64,000 nucleotides of DNA from positions 1,054,001 through 1,118,000 of the forward strand of contig NZ_JACHZQ010000001.1 of the NCBI RefSeq assembly GCF_014193655.1. Reading direction: 5' to 3'. The translations under genes and the position numbers were made by a program. Shown here piece after piece: positions 1-9,295 of the stretch (positions are counted from its first letter, which is position 1; each line of letters starts with the position of its first letter). This DNA comes from Rhizobium sp. BK313 (GTDB taxonomy: Bacteria > Pseudomonadota > Alphaproteobacteria > Rhizobiales > Rhizobiaceae). Below the pieces are notes generated by a model that was not told the DNA's origin, searched no databases, and saw only the letters and a program-made list of their open reading frames with translations.

Positions 1-758
1 GATCAGTGCAGTGCAAAGTGCACAATATCAAAATGAACCAGGGAGATGGGGCTCCATATGAGATCCCGGTTCCGTTCTACGTACTCAAGCATCCCAAGGG
101 CAACATGATAATCGACGGAGGCACTGCGATCGAGGCCGCGACAGATCCTCGCGGCTATTGGGGCGCAGCGGCCGACGTCTACCATCCGGTCATGGCACCA
201 GATGAGGGATGCGTTGCCCAGCTTCGAAAAATCGGACTGGAGCCGGAGGACATTCGCTACGTCATGCAGTCCCACCTGCATATCGATCACTCCGGGTCGG
301 TTGGTCGCTTTCCGAATGCAACACATGTCGTTCAACGAGCTGAATACGAATATGCGTTCACACCGGACTGGTACGCAGCCCCCGGGTACTGTCGCAATGA
401 TTTTGACCGCCCAGGACTTAAGTGGCAGTTCCTGGACGGCGACCATACAGATCGCCTGGACTTTTACGGCGACGGTAGCTTGATCGTCCTTTTCACACCT
501 GGGCATTCGCCAGGACACCAGTCTTTTCTTGTCAACCTCGCCACTGCCGGGCCCTTCCTTCTTACCGTCGACGCGGCATATACACTGGACCATTGGAACG
601 AGAAGGCACTTCCAGGCTTTCTTTCGTCCGCAGTTGACACCGTGAGATCGGTGCAAAAACTGCACGCCATTGCGAACCAGACAGGCGCGCAGGTCGTCAC
701 AGGGCATGATCCAGACGCATGGCCGACGTTCAAAACAGCGCCTCAGTGGTACGAATAA
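1..758 (+). CDS. blcC: N-acyl-homoserine lactone / gamma-butyrolactone lactonase, MBL fold (5' end outside window)
   Basis: Metallo-beta-lactamase-fold hydrolase that opens lactone rings, closest by eye to Agrobacterium BlcC/AttM. The dinuclear metal motif HLHIDHSG (HxHxDH) is intact, followed by the downstream histidines in TPGHSPGHQ and the VVTGHDPDAW segment typical of this family. The reading frame is open from base 3, and residues before the first GTG (position 6) still match the family N-terminus, so roughly 15 residues are missing at the window edge. In Agrobacterium blcC is co-transcribed with a dehydrogenase and a succinate-semialdehyde dehydrogenase; here an aldehyde dehydrogenase lies 3.8 kb away and is not in the same operon. 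Family assignment is firm; whether the true substrate is a quorum signal or a butyrolactone cannot be told from sequence. Confidence 0.9.
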   Translation, partial: SVQCKVHNIKMNQGDGAPYEIPVPFYVLKHPKGNMIIDGGTAIEAATDPRGYWGAAADVYHPVMAPDEGCVAQLRKIGLEPEDIRYVMQSHLHIDHSGSVGRFPNATHVVQRAEYEYAFTPDWYAAPGYCRNDFDRPGLKWQFLDGDHTDRLDFYGDGSLIVLFTPGHSPGHQSFLVNLATAGPFLLTVDAAYTLDHWNEKALPGFLSSAVDTVRSVQKLHAIANQTGAQVVTGHDPDAWPTFKTAPQWYE

Positions 759-995
759 AAACCCCGACGTCCCCTTGCTGGGTAGCTTCCGACGTAGGAA
801 CTGCAGAAGGCGGGGCCAAAATAAACGTATAGAACAATTTTTCAGTCAATCCTCCGCTGTCCACCATGCGCGCTTCGGGAAGGAGACCCGAAGGCGGCGG
901 AGGATGGTGGCCTTGCGATCATTCTTAGAGCCAACACCAGTTTTCCTGGTCCTGGCAAGATTGTGGCGGAGGCGGTCGTTGCGTCTGCCATCGTA

Positions 996-1376
996 TTACG
1001 TTCCGGATCGGTTACGGAGAATAATAAGCTGGACGATCTTGTCGCTCGCTACCGAAAAATAAAAGGTGAGAACGAGCGGATCAGGAAGGCCGCGCTTGTC
1101 GAAATTGCCGTCGACGTTCGCAGTCAATATCAAGTGGCCATGGTGTTTCCTGGTATGGACCACGCACATAGACAGGCCATCACCGATGATGTCGCGCGCG
1201 GCCCAACCTTCGATCTCCCCTCTGCCCCAATAATCCTGGAGCTGATCGTTGACGAGCGCGTCGTCCGCAAAAGCGTCAACCAGGCCGTTCAGATCGCGTC
1301 GATTGGTCGCTTCGACGAACGCCCCGACCGGTCTTGGATGAGCTATCGAGGATGAAGGATCGTTAAAAGGGGTCAT
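996..1376 (-). CDS. SnoaL/NTF2-like domain protein
   Basis: A 126-residue protein with the pattern of the SnoaL-like/nuclear transport factor 2 superfamily: an N-terminal helix (FVEATNRRDLNGLVDAFADDALVNDQ) leading into beta strands with the DYWGRGEIEGWAARDI turn and a C-terminal strand (VLTFYFSVASDKIVQLIIL). These small alpha+beta cone folds are isomerases, hydrolases or binding proteins; no catalytic residues can be assigned here. It reads toward the lactonase and sits just downstream, in the same direction, of the large regulator. No strong ribosome binding site is seen before this ATG. Confidence 0.7.
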   Translation of the reverse strand: MTPFNDPSSSIAHPRPVGAFVEATNRRDLNGLVDAFADDALVNDQLQDYWGRGEIEGWAARDIIGDGLSMCVVHTRKHHGHLILTANVDGNFDKRGLPDPLVLTFYFSVASDKIVQLIILRNRSGT

Positions 1377-1409
1377 ATGGCACCGAACGCTAGGCGGCGC
1401 GGCCGCAGG

Positions 1410-4358
1410 TTAAGGCATCGCGTCGGTATGGCAGATTTCTGCTCGTTCTTCGTGTTTAACGTTGTAAAAAGATGTGGTTATCTCCGGCCAACGCGGTATG
1501 CGGAGTTCATTCAGAAGCTGCCGCGCTGCCTTGAGGTCCGTTGTATCGAAGCCTTCCGTGCACCTTTGGAAAATCTCGGCCAATAAGCGGCGAGCGTCAT
1601 TCTGACGAGATTGCGCAATCCAATGACGAGCCAGCACTGTCGCAGATCGCAGTTCTAACGCGAGCGCTCCTTGCGACCGCGCTAGATCGATAGATCGCCC
1701 CAACGTTTCTTCCGCGGCAACGCAATCAGGGTTCGGTTGCGCCAGCCAAATTTCCGCACGAGCACGCAACAGTTCGGGAAGTTCGAACGTCTCTACGTAG
1801 GGCTCAGTCTGCGCGATCTGCATATCGATGGTCTCGGCCGCCTGTCGAAAGCTTCCGCATCGCACCAATGCAGCGGAGAGGGCACAAGCGAATTCCGCGG
1901 TCGCCACCTTATGTCGTTCCGCGCGCAGACTTGTCAGCGCGCCTCGCAGCAACGGTATCCCGACCTCGGGCTCTCCGCGCGCGACGGCAAGTTCTCCCTC
2001 TAATGCGATCCCAAGTGTACCGAGGGGTTTTAATCCATGTCGCTCGGCGTTTACACCGATGTCTTCGATACAATGTTCGGCAGTTTCAAAGTCGCCCCTC
2101 TGTATAAAGATCGTGGCAGTGAAGACTAAGGTGTTGTAGTGATTTAAGGGATCACCCCGGATTTCTGCGTCCTCGATCGCCTGCCTGGCCGCTACCGCCG
2201 CACGATCAGGAAAACCCCTCAGCCAAAGCACACGGGCTAGCACGATAAGTGCACGCACACGATGGTTGTAGCCGAAAAAGTCCGAAAGGGTCGAAGCCGG
2301 CGAAGCGGCATAAGTGAAACCCAATTCACAATGAAATTGTGCAATCTCCAGTTTCCCGAGTAGGTAGTGGGAAGTACCAAGCATCCATTCGGTTATAACT
2401 CGCGCGTCAATATCATCGATATTGTCGGCAACCTCGACACTGCGTTCCGCAACCTCGAGAGCGCCGAGGAAATCGCTTTTGATGATAAGGTGAAGGTGGA
2501 GGCCAGCAAGCAGTTGCAACTGATGTTGGCCCTCATTCAGGGTCTCGGCAAGCATAAGGCCGCGTTCGATGGCGGTTCGAACTTCTTCACCGTTGCCTTG
2601 GGTGAGCATTGCCGAGATTGCCAGCCCTTCTTGCAAAATCAGCTCTTTGAACGTGCCTCGTTCTGAATTGTCCAGTTCCGCCAACCCTCGCTCGCACCAA
2701 TGCTGGCAGTCACCAAGCAGGAATAGACCACGGAAAAATGGTGTGGCTAGTGCCGCAAGTTCAGTGCCGATTGATATGTCTGAGGGGCTGGCAAAACTCC
2801 ATTCCAGGGCTGCGCGGATGTTCGCCACGTGGGAGGCCAACGGTCTCAAATCGCGGTTGCTGAATTCGAGCACATTTATCGCCGCTGATTTGAGGAGGTT
2901 ACAGAAATAAAGTGCGTGCCGGCGGGAAACCGCACCTTGCTCGCCACTTTCAGCCAGCTTCTCGGAAGCGTATGCTCTGGTGGTGTCGAGCAGCCGGAAG
3001 TGAATTACTCCGTCGACTTCTGTTGTCCCGATCAAGGATTTATCGACTAGGCTTCCGATCGCAAGGCCGACATCAAGCCGACTCCAGGCGAAGCCTTCCG
3101 AGATGGCCTGAACCACCTCAAGTGTAAACTCTCCGACGAAGACAGACAGGATGTTGATGACGTGCCGATCACGGGCACAGAGCAAGTTGTAGCTCCAATC
3201 CAGCATCGCTGAAAGTGTCTGATGGCGCGGCAACGCACTCCGCCGACCTTGCCAAAGCAAATCGAAACGATTGTTGAGGAGATCGGCGGTACCCCGAATT
3301 CCATACATACCTACCCGGCCGGCGACCAATTCGATCGCTAGCGGGACACCGTCCAGCCGCCGGCAAATATCCGCAACGACAACAGCGTCAGCGTCGGTCA
3401 GACCTGAACGATATCCACCAGCCACCGCTCTATCCATGAACAGCCTAACGGCGGGGGAAGCAAGGGCAGCGGCGGCAGTAACCGAGGGAGTGGCGGGCGG
3501 GTACTCAAGCGGCATCAGCAAATGGACGTTCTCGCCTTCGGCCCGCAGGGATTCCCGGCTGGTCGTCAGAATGTGCACATCCTTCGCCTCGTTGAAGAGA
3601 CGTTCAGTCAGCTTTGCCACTCCCTCAATGACATGTTCGCAATTGTCGAGGACAATGAGGATCCGACTATGAGCGAGGAATGCGACGAGCCCGTCCGCAG
3701 GATCTTGCGACAGGGCACGATATCCGACAGCCGAGGCAACGGTTGTCGACAGCAGCGCCGTCTCGGCGAGCGAAGCCAAGTCGACGAAAAACACTGCACC
3801 GCCAAAATCATCGGCCACCGCGTGGGCTATCGAGACAGCAATCGTGGTCTTGCCCAACCCGCCCGATCCAACAACGCTAACGAAGCGGTGGGAGAGGAGC
3901 AGTTTCGAGAGTTCGGCGACGATCTGTTCGCGGCCGATTATTCGTGGCAATGGGGTTGGCAACCTCTGTGCCGGAAGCGATATGGCCCCAACGGCCATCT
4001 CAAGCGGTTGGACTTCTTGCACTCGCCGCACAGGTGCGAGGAAACAGTATCCCCGGCGGGGCACATTGTTTATATACCGCGCGCCGTCCCGCCCATCACC
4101 AAGCGTTTTGCGTAAATTCGCGATGTGTACCCGAAGATTTACCTCCTCCACCACCATGTTTGGCCAGGCACGCTCCATTAGGTCACGTGGGGACATAACC
4201 TGTCCCGCGTGTTCAACAAGTGCCGTGAGGATATCGAGTTGCCTTCCGCCCAGCGCCACCTCTTTGCCCTCTCGGTAAAGCAGCCTCCGGGTTGCAACCA
4301 GCCGGAACTTACCGAAATATGCAATCTCGCACATCGCTAAGTTGTCATACTCGCTCAT
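1410..4358 (-). CDS. Winged-helix/NB-ARC-type ATPase transcriptional regulator
   Basis: Large signal-transducing transcription factor. The N-terminal ~100 residues are an OmpR/PhoB-type winged helix (GGRQLDILTALVEHAGQ ... RVHIANLRKTLGDG ... YINNVPRRGYCF). It is followed by a STAND/NB-ARC-like ATPase with Walker A GSGGLGKTTIA, the Walker B-type VLDNCEH and the sensor segment LTTSRESL, then a long helical repeat (TPR-like) C-terminus. Total about 980 residues, the usual size for this rhizobial class. Start: an upstream ATG at 4403 would add 15 residues; the ATG at 4358 is preceded by AAGGA at good spacing and precedes the conserved domain closely, so I prefer it. It is divergent from the aldehyde dehydrogenase at 4579, which is its most likely target. 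Confidence 0.85.
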   Translation of the reverse strand: MSEYDNLAMCEIAYFGKFRLVATRRLLYREGKEVALGGRQLDILTALVEHAGQVMSPRDLMERAWPNMVVEEVNLRVHIANLRKTLGDGRDGARYINNVPRRGYCFLAPVRRVQEVQPLEMAVGAISLPAQRLPTPLPRIIGREQIVAELSKLLLSHRFVSVVGSGGLGKTTIAVSIAHAVADDFGGAVFFVDLASLAETALLSTTVASAVGYRALSQDPADGLVAFLAHSRILIVLDNCEHVIEGVAKLTERLFNEAKDVHILTTSRESLRAEGENVHLLMPLEYPPATPSVTAAAALASPAVRLFMDRAVAGGYRSGLTDADAVVVADICRRLDGVPLAIELVAGRVGMYGIRGTADLLNNRFDLLWQGRRSALPRHQTLSAMLDWSYNLLCARDRHVINILSVFVGEFTLEVVQAISEGFAWSRLDVGLAIGSLVDKSLIGTTEVDGVIHFRLLDTTRAYASEKLAESGEQGAVSRRHALYFCNLLKSAAINVLEFSNRDLRPLASHVANIRAALEWSFASPSDISIGTELAALATPFFRGLFLLGDCQHWCERGLAELDNSERGTFKELILQEGLAISAMLTQGNGEEVRTAIERGLMLAETLNEGQHQLQLLAGLHLHLIIKSDFLGALEVAERSVEVADNIDDIDARVITEWMLGTSHYLLGKLEIAQFHCELGFTYAASPASTLSDFFGYNHRVRALIVLARVLWLRGFPDRAAVAARQAIEDAEIRGDPLNHYNTLVFTATIFIQRGDFETAEHCIEDIGVNAERHGLKPLGTLGIALEGELAVARGEPEVGIPLLRGALTSLRAERHKVATAEFACALSAALVRCGSFRQAAETIDMQIAQTEPYVETFELPELLRARAEIWLAQPNPDCVAAEETLGRSIDLARSQGALALELRSATVLARHWIAQSRQNDARRLLAEIFQRCTEGFDTTDLKAARQLLNELRIPRWPEITTSFYNVKHEERAEICHTDAMP

Positions 4359-4578
4359 GGAAGCTGGTCCTTCGCGCTTGTCCATCACGCGCAAAATATA
4401 CAACAGCGCTTAACTTGCCGAACGCCTCTTTCGAGGGGGAACACTTTCAATGTTCAAACCAATCGGCGCAAAAAATCGCGTTAACATCTCTAAATGCCCA
4501 TAAGCAGCAATTCACAACTGTTGTGGCGGGCTGTGGCTACAATGGCGCATCAATCCACCTCAGAAGTGAGCAACAGCC
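4359..4578. promoter_or_regulatory. Divergent intergenic region between ATPase regulator and aldehyde dehydrogenase
   Basis: About 220 bases, AT-richer than the flanking genes, separating two divergent genes. It must hold both promoters and is the natural place for the regulator to bind. No clear inverted repeat or riboswitch was recognised by eye. Confidence 0.4.
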
Positions 4579-6057
4579 ATGGAACAGTTTCAGATGCGTA
4601 TCGGCGGCGTGGATCGCGGCGCCATTGACGGAGGTACCTACGATAGCCTTGATCCCTTCAAGGGAGAGAATTGGGCAACATTCCCGCGCGCAAATTCTAA
4701 GGACGTCGATCTGGCGGTGCGATCCGCTCACCAGGCGTTCCGCTCCGGGGCATGGAAGACGATGACCGCAACCCAACGCGGCCTACTGCTGCACAAGATC
4801 GGCGATATTCTCACTGCAAACGCAGAGCGGTTGGCAGATCTGGAAGTCAAGAACAACGGGAAGATCAAGGCAGAGATGCTGAAGCAGATGTTATATCTGC
4901 CTCATTGGTTCTACTATTATGGCGGCCTTTGCGACAAGATAGAGGGCCAGGTCACTCCTTTCGACAAGCCCGGCGTCTTTCACTACACGACTTATGAGCC
5001 GCTTGGCGTGGTCGCAGCAATCGCGCCTTGGAATTCACCACTGCTTCTGGCGGTCTGGAAAATCGCGCCGGCACTTGCGGCGGGCAACACCGTCGTAATG
5101 AAGCCCTCTGAGTTCTCCTCTGCCTCGTCGGTCCTCTTTGTGCAGCTATGTGAGGAGGCAGGCCTCCCAGCGGGCGTCCTCAATGTCGTGACCGGGTTCG
5201 GCAAGGAAGTCGGCGAGCCACTGGATACCCATCCAATGGTCGCAAGGGTCGCCTTCACGGGCAGTGAGGGCGGCGGTCGGAGCGTCTATGAAAACGCAGC
5301 CAAGACCTTCAAGCGTGTCTCGCTGGAACTTGGTGGCAAGTCGGCCAACATTGTCTTTGAAGACGCCGACCTGGAAAACGCGCTCAGGGGTGCCGTCACC
5401 GGTATTTTCTCGGCCGCGGGCCAGAGCTGCATGGCCGGCTCCCGCCTACTCGTGCATGCGAGCATTCATGACGAGTTTGTAAGCCGCCTTGTCGAGTTCA
5501 TGAGCGATGCCAAGCTCGGTGATCCCCTCGACCCAAGGACGGACATCGGCCCTGTATCGAACCAGCCGCAGTTGGAAAAGACACTCTCCTACATCGAGAT
5601 AGCCAAAGCCGAAGGCGCTGTTTGCGCGATGGGAGGCGGTCGTTCGACGCGTCCCGGCCTCGAAAAGGGACTGTTTGTCGAGCCGACGATCTTTATCGGC
5701 GTCAATAACAAGATGCGTATCGCCCGCGAAGAAGTATTCGGTCCGGTGCTGGCCGTGTTACCTTTCCAGAATGACGAAGAGGCCGTTGCGATCGCCAATG
5801 ACAGTGACTATGGCTTGGCGGCCGGTGTGTGGACGAGCAGCCTGACCCGCGCCATGTCGATCCCCAAGCAACTCGAAGCCGGAAGCGTCTGGGTCAACAC
5901 CTATCGTCTTGTGAGCTACATGGCGCCCTTCGGTGGCGTGAAGTCATCGGGGATCGGCCGCGAGAACGGCAGTCGGGCGATTTATGAGTATCTCGAAGCC
6001 AAGAGTGTTTTCATCAATCAGACGCCGAAAACCGAGAGCCCTTTTATCTTCGGCTAG
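4579..6057 (+). CDS. NAD(P)-dependent aldehyde dehydrogenase
   Basis: A full-length (492 aa) aldehyde dehydrogenase superfamily enzyme oxidising an aldehyde to its carboxylate in the cytosol. Visible hallmarks: the PWNSPLLLAVWKIAPALAAGNTVVMKPSE cofactor region, FTGSEGGG nucleotide turn, the general base glutamate in LELGGKSANIV, the catalytic cysteine in AAGQSCMAGSR, and the C-terminal EEVFGPVLAV and PFGGVKSSGIGRENG motifs. Substrate is unknown: it is of the broad betaine-/hydroxymuconic-/semialdehyde-dehydrogenase type. The divergent ATPase regulator and the nearby lactonase suggest a small inducible catabolic locus. A perfect stem-loop follows the stop codon. Confidence 0.93.
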   Translation: MEQFQMRIGGVDRGAIDGGTYDSLDPFKGENWATFPRANSKDVDLAVRSAHQAFRSGAWKTMTATQRGLLLHKIGDILTANAERLADLEVKNNGKIKAEMLKQMLYLPHWFYYYGGLCDKIEGQVTPFDKPGVFHYTTYEPLGVVAAIAPWNSPLLLAVWKIAPALAAGNTVVMKPSEFSSASSVLFVQLCEEAGLPAGVLNVVTGFGKEVGEPLDTHPMVARVAFTGSEGGGRSVYENAAKTFKRVSLELGGKSANIVFEDADLENALRGAVTGIFSAAGQSCMAGSRLLVHASIHDEFVSRLVEFMSDAKLGDPLDPRTDIGPVSNQPQLEKTLSYIEIAKAEGAVCAMGGGRSTRPGLEKGLFVEPTIFIGVNNKMRIAREEVFGPVLAVLPFQNDEEAVAIANDSDYGLAAGVWTSSLTRAMSIPKQLEAGSVWVNTYRLVSYMAPFGGVKSSGIGRENGSRAIYEYLEAKSVFINQTPKTESPFIFG

Positions 6058-6064
6058 CCCGCCA

Positions 6065-6086
6065 GTGGCCGCCGAAAGGCGGCCAC
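6065..6086 (+). terminator. Stem-loop after aldehyde dehydrogenase
   Basis: Perfect 9-bp stem GTGGCCGCC/GGCGGCCAC with a GAAA tetraloop, seven bases after the aldehyde dehydrogenase stop. There is no strong T-run after it, so it may be a weak terminator or an mRNA-stabilising hairpin. Confidence 0.6.
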
Positions 6087-6532
6087 CTGTCAACCACCTC
6101 AGTCGGGCTTCTGTGAAGCAGGTCGATACCGGGCACCGCACGAATTGCTGGGGTCTTTGGGAATTGACAGTCTCGACACCGGATACCACCCCTTACGCAT
6201 ATGGCATAGGGGTACCCGCGTCTTTGGCCGGTCTCCCCGATTTTAAACCGAAGACCTCGAATACTCACCCGTCGCGCGCTTCCTGTGTGAAGACTCCAGT
6301 GCGCGATCGCTACCTGACAGAGGCAGTCACGAAGGCGGGGCAGGGCCGTTTGAGATCGATCATCGTTTTATCAATTAGGTTTTCAGCTAGATGTTATTAT
6401 TATTATTCGTTTGTCTTCTTTGTCCTAATCTCCAACAATGATCGCAGAAGCGAACGTGCAACGCGTGACGTTTTGGCGATCGGGCGTCTTTAGCGGGTCA
6501 CATGGGACCGCAGCGCTCCAATGGAGTTAGGC
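6087..6532. other. Intergenic region without recognised genes
   Basis: About 450 bases with no credible reading frame; codon patterns are irregular on both strands. The right half (around 6370-6440) is clearly AT-rich (a TTATTATTATT tract), which fits a promoter region for the downstream SnoaL-like gene. Confidence 0.5.
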
Positions 6533-6958
6533 ATGGCAAAGAGAAATTCGGTCGAAATCGTCGAGAATTTCTGGCGGGAAGTATGGCAATCGAAGAACCC
6601 CGAGGCCGTCGACCAGCTGGTGGCGGAAGACTTCGTCATCACCACAGGCGGCGTCGAGGTCCGCTCGCGGGAAGCCTTCAAGAGGTGGATTACAACCTTT
6701 CTTTCAAGCATTGACGACTTCCGGTTCGACGTCGTCGAGATCTTCCAGAACGAAACGGGCGACCGCGTCGTCTCCCGCTGGATCGTCACGGGTAGAAACA
6801 ACGGCTTCATGGGCTCGCCCGCTTGCGGCTCTCCGATTACCATGACAGGTACCGCTGTGATGCATGTGCGCGAGGACGGGCTCGTTCAGCATAACTGGGT
6901 GGAGCGTAACGCGCATGAAGTGCATCGCAGCCTGATCGGAGTAAAGCACGCCGCTTGA
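6533..6958 (+). CDS. SnoaL-like/NTF2-family protein (ester cyclase-like)
   Basis: A 141-residue protein of the SnoaL-like polyketide-cyclase/NTF2 superfamily: the N-terminal VEIVENFWREVWQSKNPEAVDQLVAEDFVI helix-strand, the RSREAFKRWITTFLSSIDDFRFDVVEIF middle and VVSRWIVTGRNNG ... GTAVMHVREDGLVQHNWVE end match the ester-cyclase branch. It probably binds or cyclises a small hydrophobic compound, but the substrate is unknown. An ATG twelve bases upstream (6521) is possible; I chose 6533 because GGAG lies six bases before it. It is followed after 36 bases by a DUF2798 gene, so the two may be co-transcribed. Confidence 0.8.
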   Translation: MAKRNSVEIVENFWREVWQSKNPEAVDQLVAEDFVITTGGVEVRSREAFKRWITTFLSSIDDFRFDVVEIFQNETGDRVVSRWIVTGRNNGFMGSPACGSPITMTGTAVMHVREDGLVQHNWVERNAHEVHRSLIGVKHAA

Positions 6959-6994
6959 ATTCTACGCGACGGACGCGCCCAAGGAACATCACCG

Positions 6995-7219
6995 ATGTCT
7001 AGAATTTCCCGGAAATACCAACATTTTGTCTTCGGCGTGATCCAGTCGGGCATAACATGCGCGGTCGGGGCTGCGATCGCGAGCCTTCCCTTCTACGTGG
7101 AGGGAGCCTTTGCCGCCCATTGGCTGCGGGCCTATCTCTTCTCCTGGACAGTCATGCTTCCGATCGTGGTAATTGCAGCACCTGTGATTCGTAGGCTTGT
7201 GTATGTCCTCACGGACTGA
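6995..7219 (+). CDS. DUF2798 small membrane protein
   Basis: A 74-residue integral membrane protein with two predicted transmembrane helices (about residues 12-32 and 46-66), the length and pattern of the DUF2798 family. The family has no established function. It follows the SnoaL-like gene at short distance in the same direction. The GTGAT...CGGGCATAAC codon pattern and uninterrupted frame support it as real. Confidence 0.75.
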   Translation: MSRISRKYQHFVFGVIQSGITCAVGAAIASLPFYVEGAFAAHWLRAYLFSWTVMLPIVVIAAPVIRRLVYVLTD

Positions 7220-7409
7220 CAGGCACGGTGAGATTTTGACGCATTCGATGGCTGCTTTCGGGACAATTGGCGCGCTATAAGATCCCTTATCCAACCAAAT
7301 ACGATCCATGATGGCATGCGGTTGGCAAGCCAAACGCTCGATAGCGGAGCGACGGCGTTTGGCACTCGAGAAGCTGATCGCCGTCTCCAATGAAGTCGAT
7401 TGATGGAAT

Positions 7410-8222
7410 ATGAATGCGATGACCGATATCCTGACAAAAATCGAAGCCTATAAGCGCGAAGAAATTGCAGCCGCAAAAGCCAAGGTTTCGCTTGCTGACC
7501 TGAAGGCGACGCAGTCCGACCAGGCGCCGCCACGTGGCTTCTGCAAGGCATTGACGGCAAAGCGCAAAGCTGGGCTATACGGCTTGATCGCCGAGATCAA
7601 GAAGGCGAGCCCGTCGAAGGGCCTGATCCGCCCGGACTTCGATCCCCCGGCCCTGGCCGCTGCCTACGAGGCCGGTGGCGCGGCATGCCTCTCCGTCCTC
7701 ACCGACAAGCCGAGCTTCCAAGGCGCACCGGAATTCCTTGCCGCCGCAAAGGCCGCATGCTCGCTTCCGGCGCTGCGCAAGGACTTCATGTTCGAGACTT
7801 ACCAGGTGCACGAGGCCCGCGCCTGGGGTGCTGATTGCATCCTGCTGATCATGGCCTCGCTCTCCGACAGCGACGCTGCGCGGCTGCAGGACGAAGCGTT
7901 CGGCCTTGGGATGGACGTATTGGTCGAGGTCCACGACGCCGAGGAAATGGAGCGGGCCCTCAAGCTGTCTTCGCCATTGATCGGCATCAACAACCGGAAC
8001 CTGCGCACCTTCGAAGTCAACTTGTCCGTCAGCGAGACGCTGGCGCCCATGGTGCCGGACGATCGGCTGCTGGTCGGAGAGAGCGGTATCTTCACCAATG
8101 CCGACTGCAAGCGTCTCGATGCTGTCGGGATCAAAACCTTCCTTGTTGGCGAGAGCCTAATGCGCAAGGTCGACATCGCAGCGGCGACCCGCGCGTTGCT
8201 GACCGGCGAGTGGCTGCCATGA
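7410..8222 (+). CDS. trpC: Indole-3-glycerol-phosphate synthase
   Basis: TIM-barrel enzyme of tryptophan biosynthesis that converts CdRP to indole-3-glycerol phosphate. Full length (267-270 aa), and every catalytic segment is intact: [47 protein letters not shown] and LLVGESGI. Start is the ATG at 7410 (MNAMTDIL) or at 7419; the first has a GGA at suitable spacing. In rhizobial chromosomes trpC is normally followed by moaC and moeA. Here no trpD precedes it, moaC is missing and only a moeA-like scrap follows with ATGA overlap. This looks like a displaced or duplicated copy in accessory DNA; a second trpC elsewhere in the genome is likely. Confidence 0.93.
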   Translation: MNAMTDILTKIEAYKREEIAAAKAKVSLADLKATQSDQAPPRGFCKALTAKRKAGLYGLIAEIKKASPSKGLIRPDFDPPALAAAYEAGGAACLSVLTDKPSFQGAPEFLAAAKAACSLPALRKDFMFETYQVHEARAWGADCILLIMASLSDSDAARLQDEAFGLGMDVLVEVHDAEEMERALKLSSPLIGINNRNLRTFEVNLSVSETLAPMVPDDRLLVGESGIFTNADCKRLDAVGIKTFLVGESLMRKVDIAAATRALLTGEWLP

Positions 8223-8356
8223 ACCACTCAGAACTCGAAGTCTTCCGCCAGCCTCTGGTGGCGATCCTTGCAATCGGCAACGAGCTTGTCCTGACAGCCA
8301 GCTACGCTTCGAAGTGGATGGCGCGAATGCCGCGCGTGATTCTCTTCAGTTGGTAG
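8219..8356 (+). pseudogene. moeA-like remnant fused to trpC by ATGA overlap
   Basis: A 45-codon frame that starts at the ATG overlapping the trpC stop (ATGA). Residues 8-22 (EVFRQPLVAILAIGNELVL region) resemble the MoeA segment usually written VYRRPRVALLxTGDELV; after that the similarity ends and the frame stops. In rhizobia trpC-moaC-moeA are neighbours, so this is best read as a moeA scrap joined to trpC by a deletion. It is short, so the identification rests on about 15 residues plus synteny. Confidence 0.5.
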
Positions 8357-8432
8357 GCCATGTGCAGCCGTTGGACAGATTGTAGGGGCGTCTCCGTATC
8401 TGGAACACTTCAGTTATCGCGAAAGGTGCAGG

Positions 8433-8729
8433 ATGGTCGACAGCGACTTAATCTTTAAAGCGCTGGCAAGCCCGGTCAGGCGGAATATTCTCGCTTGGCT
8501 CAAGAACCCGGACGCCTACGCCCTCGTCTGTTTTGTGTCGAAAGAAGGTATGTCGCCGAGCGACATCGAGATGCTGTCTGGGCTTTCGCAATCCACTGTG
8601 TCCAATCATCTGGCTATCCTTCGCAGGGCTGGACTAGTCAAGGCACGAAACCTTGGCCAGTGGACAATTTTCAGCCGAAACGAAACAGCCATCAGGAACA
8701 TAGCGGACAGCTTGGTGAAGGAGCTTTGA
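8433..8729 (+). CDS. ArsR-family winged-helix transcriptional regulator
   Basis: A 98-residue DNA-binding repressor-type protein. The N-terminal IFKALASPVRRNILAWL helix, the recognition region MSPSDIEMLSGLSQSTVSNHLAILRRAGLV and wing residues KARNLGQWTIFSRN are the ArsR/SmtB pattern. A C-x2-C metal box is absent (one Cys only, in ALVCFVS), so it is unlikely to be a classical arsenic/zinc sensor. RBS AAAGG lies seven bases before the ATG. Its targets are not evident: the neighbours are a trpC copy upstream and broken genes downstream. Confidence 0.85.
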   Translation: MVDSDLIFKALASPVRRNILAWLKNPDAYALVCFVSKEGMSPSDIEMLSGLSQSTVSNHLAILRRAGLVKARNLGQWTIFSRNETAIRNIADSLVKEL

Positions 8730-9103
8730 GTCTCTGAACATTGGGGTCTTGCTACCGTGCATGTGGCAGGCAGCCGCCAACCCAATTTAGAGAGGCGCGT
8801 CACAAGACCGTCGGTCGTTGCCATGTTCCATCGGAGCATCCAGCACCGCCCCGACAGGGAGTTTGCTTAAACGGCGACGTCCGCTCTCACTTCCGGCCGA
8901 GAAAGATATCATGGGAGCTTCCGTCACGGCCGGGTCCGTGTTGTTGCCATTTGCGTTTTTGATATCCTGTGTCTTTCGATTGCGAGCGGGAAGGCTGTGT
9001 TTCCATGTTCCGCCAGCAGTTGCGTTCGCAATTGCCATGATATTCTCGCCTTGGCGAGTATGATTGCGCCTGCTTTTGATGGCTATAAAATATGAGGAGA
9101 GAG
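8730..9103. other. Intergenic region without recognised genes
   Basis: About 370 bases. Several short open frames exist on both strands (one of 83 codons on the minus strand, 8787-9038), but none shows a recognisable domain or a convincing ribosome site. I see nothing I can support. Confidence 0.4.
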
Positions 9104-9295
9104 ATGGCTGTTGATGTTGAAATAGTCAGAGCAGAGACAACTGGTGTGCTACACCGCATCCACTTGAATAATGCGGGCGCTGGGCTGATGCCGGAGCCGG
9201 TGTTGAACGCCATGCTCGGATATCTGACCCGCGAAGCGGAGATTGGCGGATATGAAGCGGCCGGCGATGCGGCGAAGGAACTCGATAGCGTGTAG
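9104..9295 (+). pseudogene. Class-V aminotransferase (PLP) N-terminal fragment
   Basis: The first ~60 codons of a class-V PLP-dependent aminotransferase (cysteine-desulfurase-like fold): [20 protein letters not shown] ... [19 protein letters not shown] matches the conserved N-terminus with the LNNAG turn and EIGGYEA motif. The ATG at 9104 follows GAGGAGAG, so the start is normal. The frame stops at 9293-9295 exactly where similarity to an ISL3 transposase begins on the other strand, so the gene was interrupted and its remaining ~330 codons, including the PLP lysine, are missing from this window. Confidence 0.75.
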
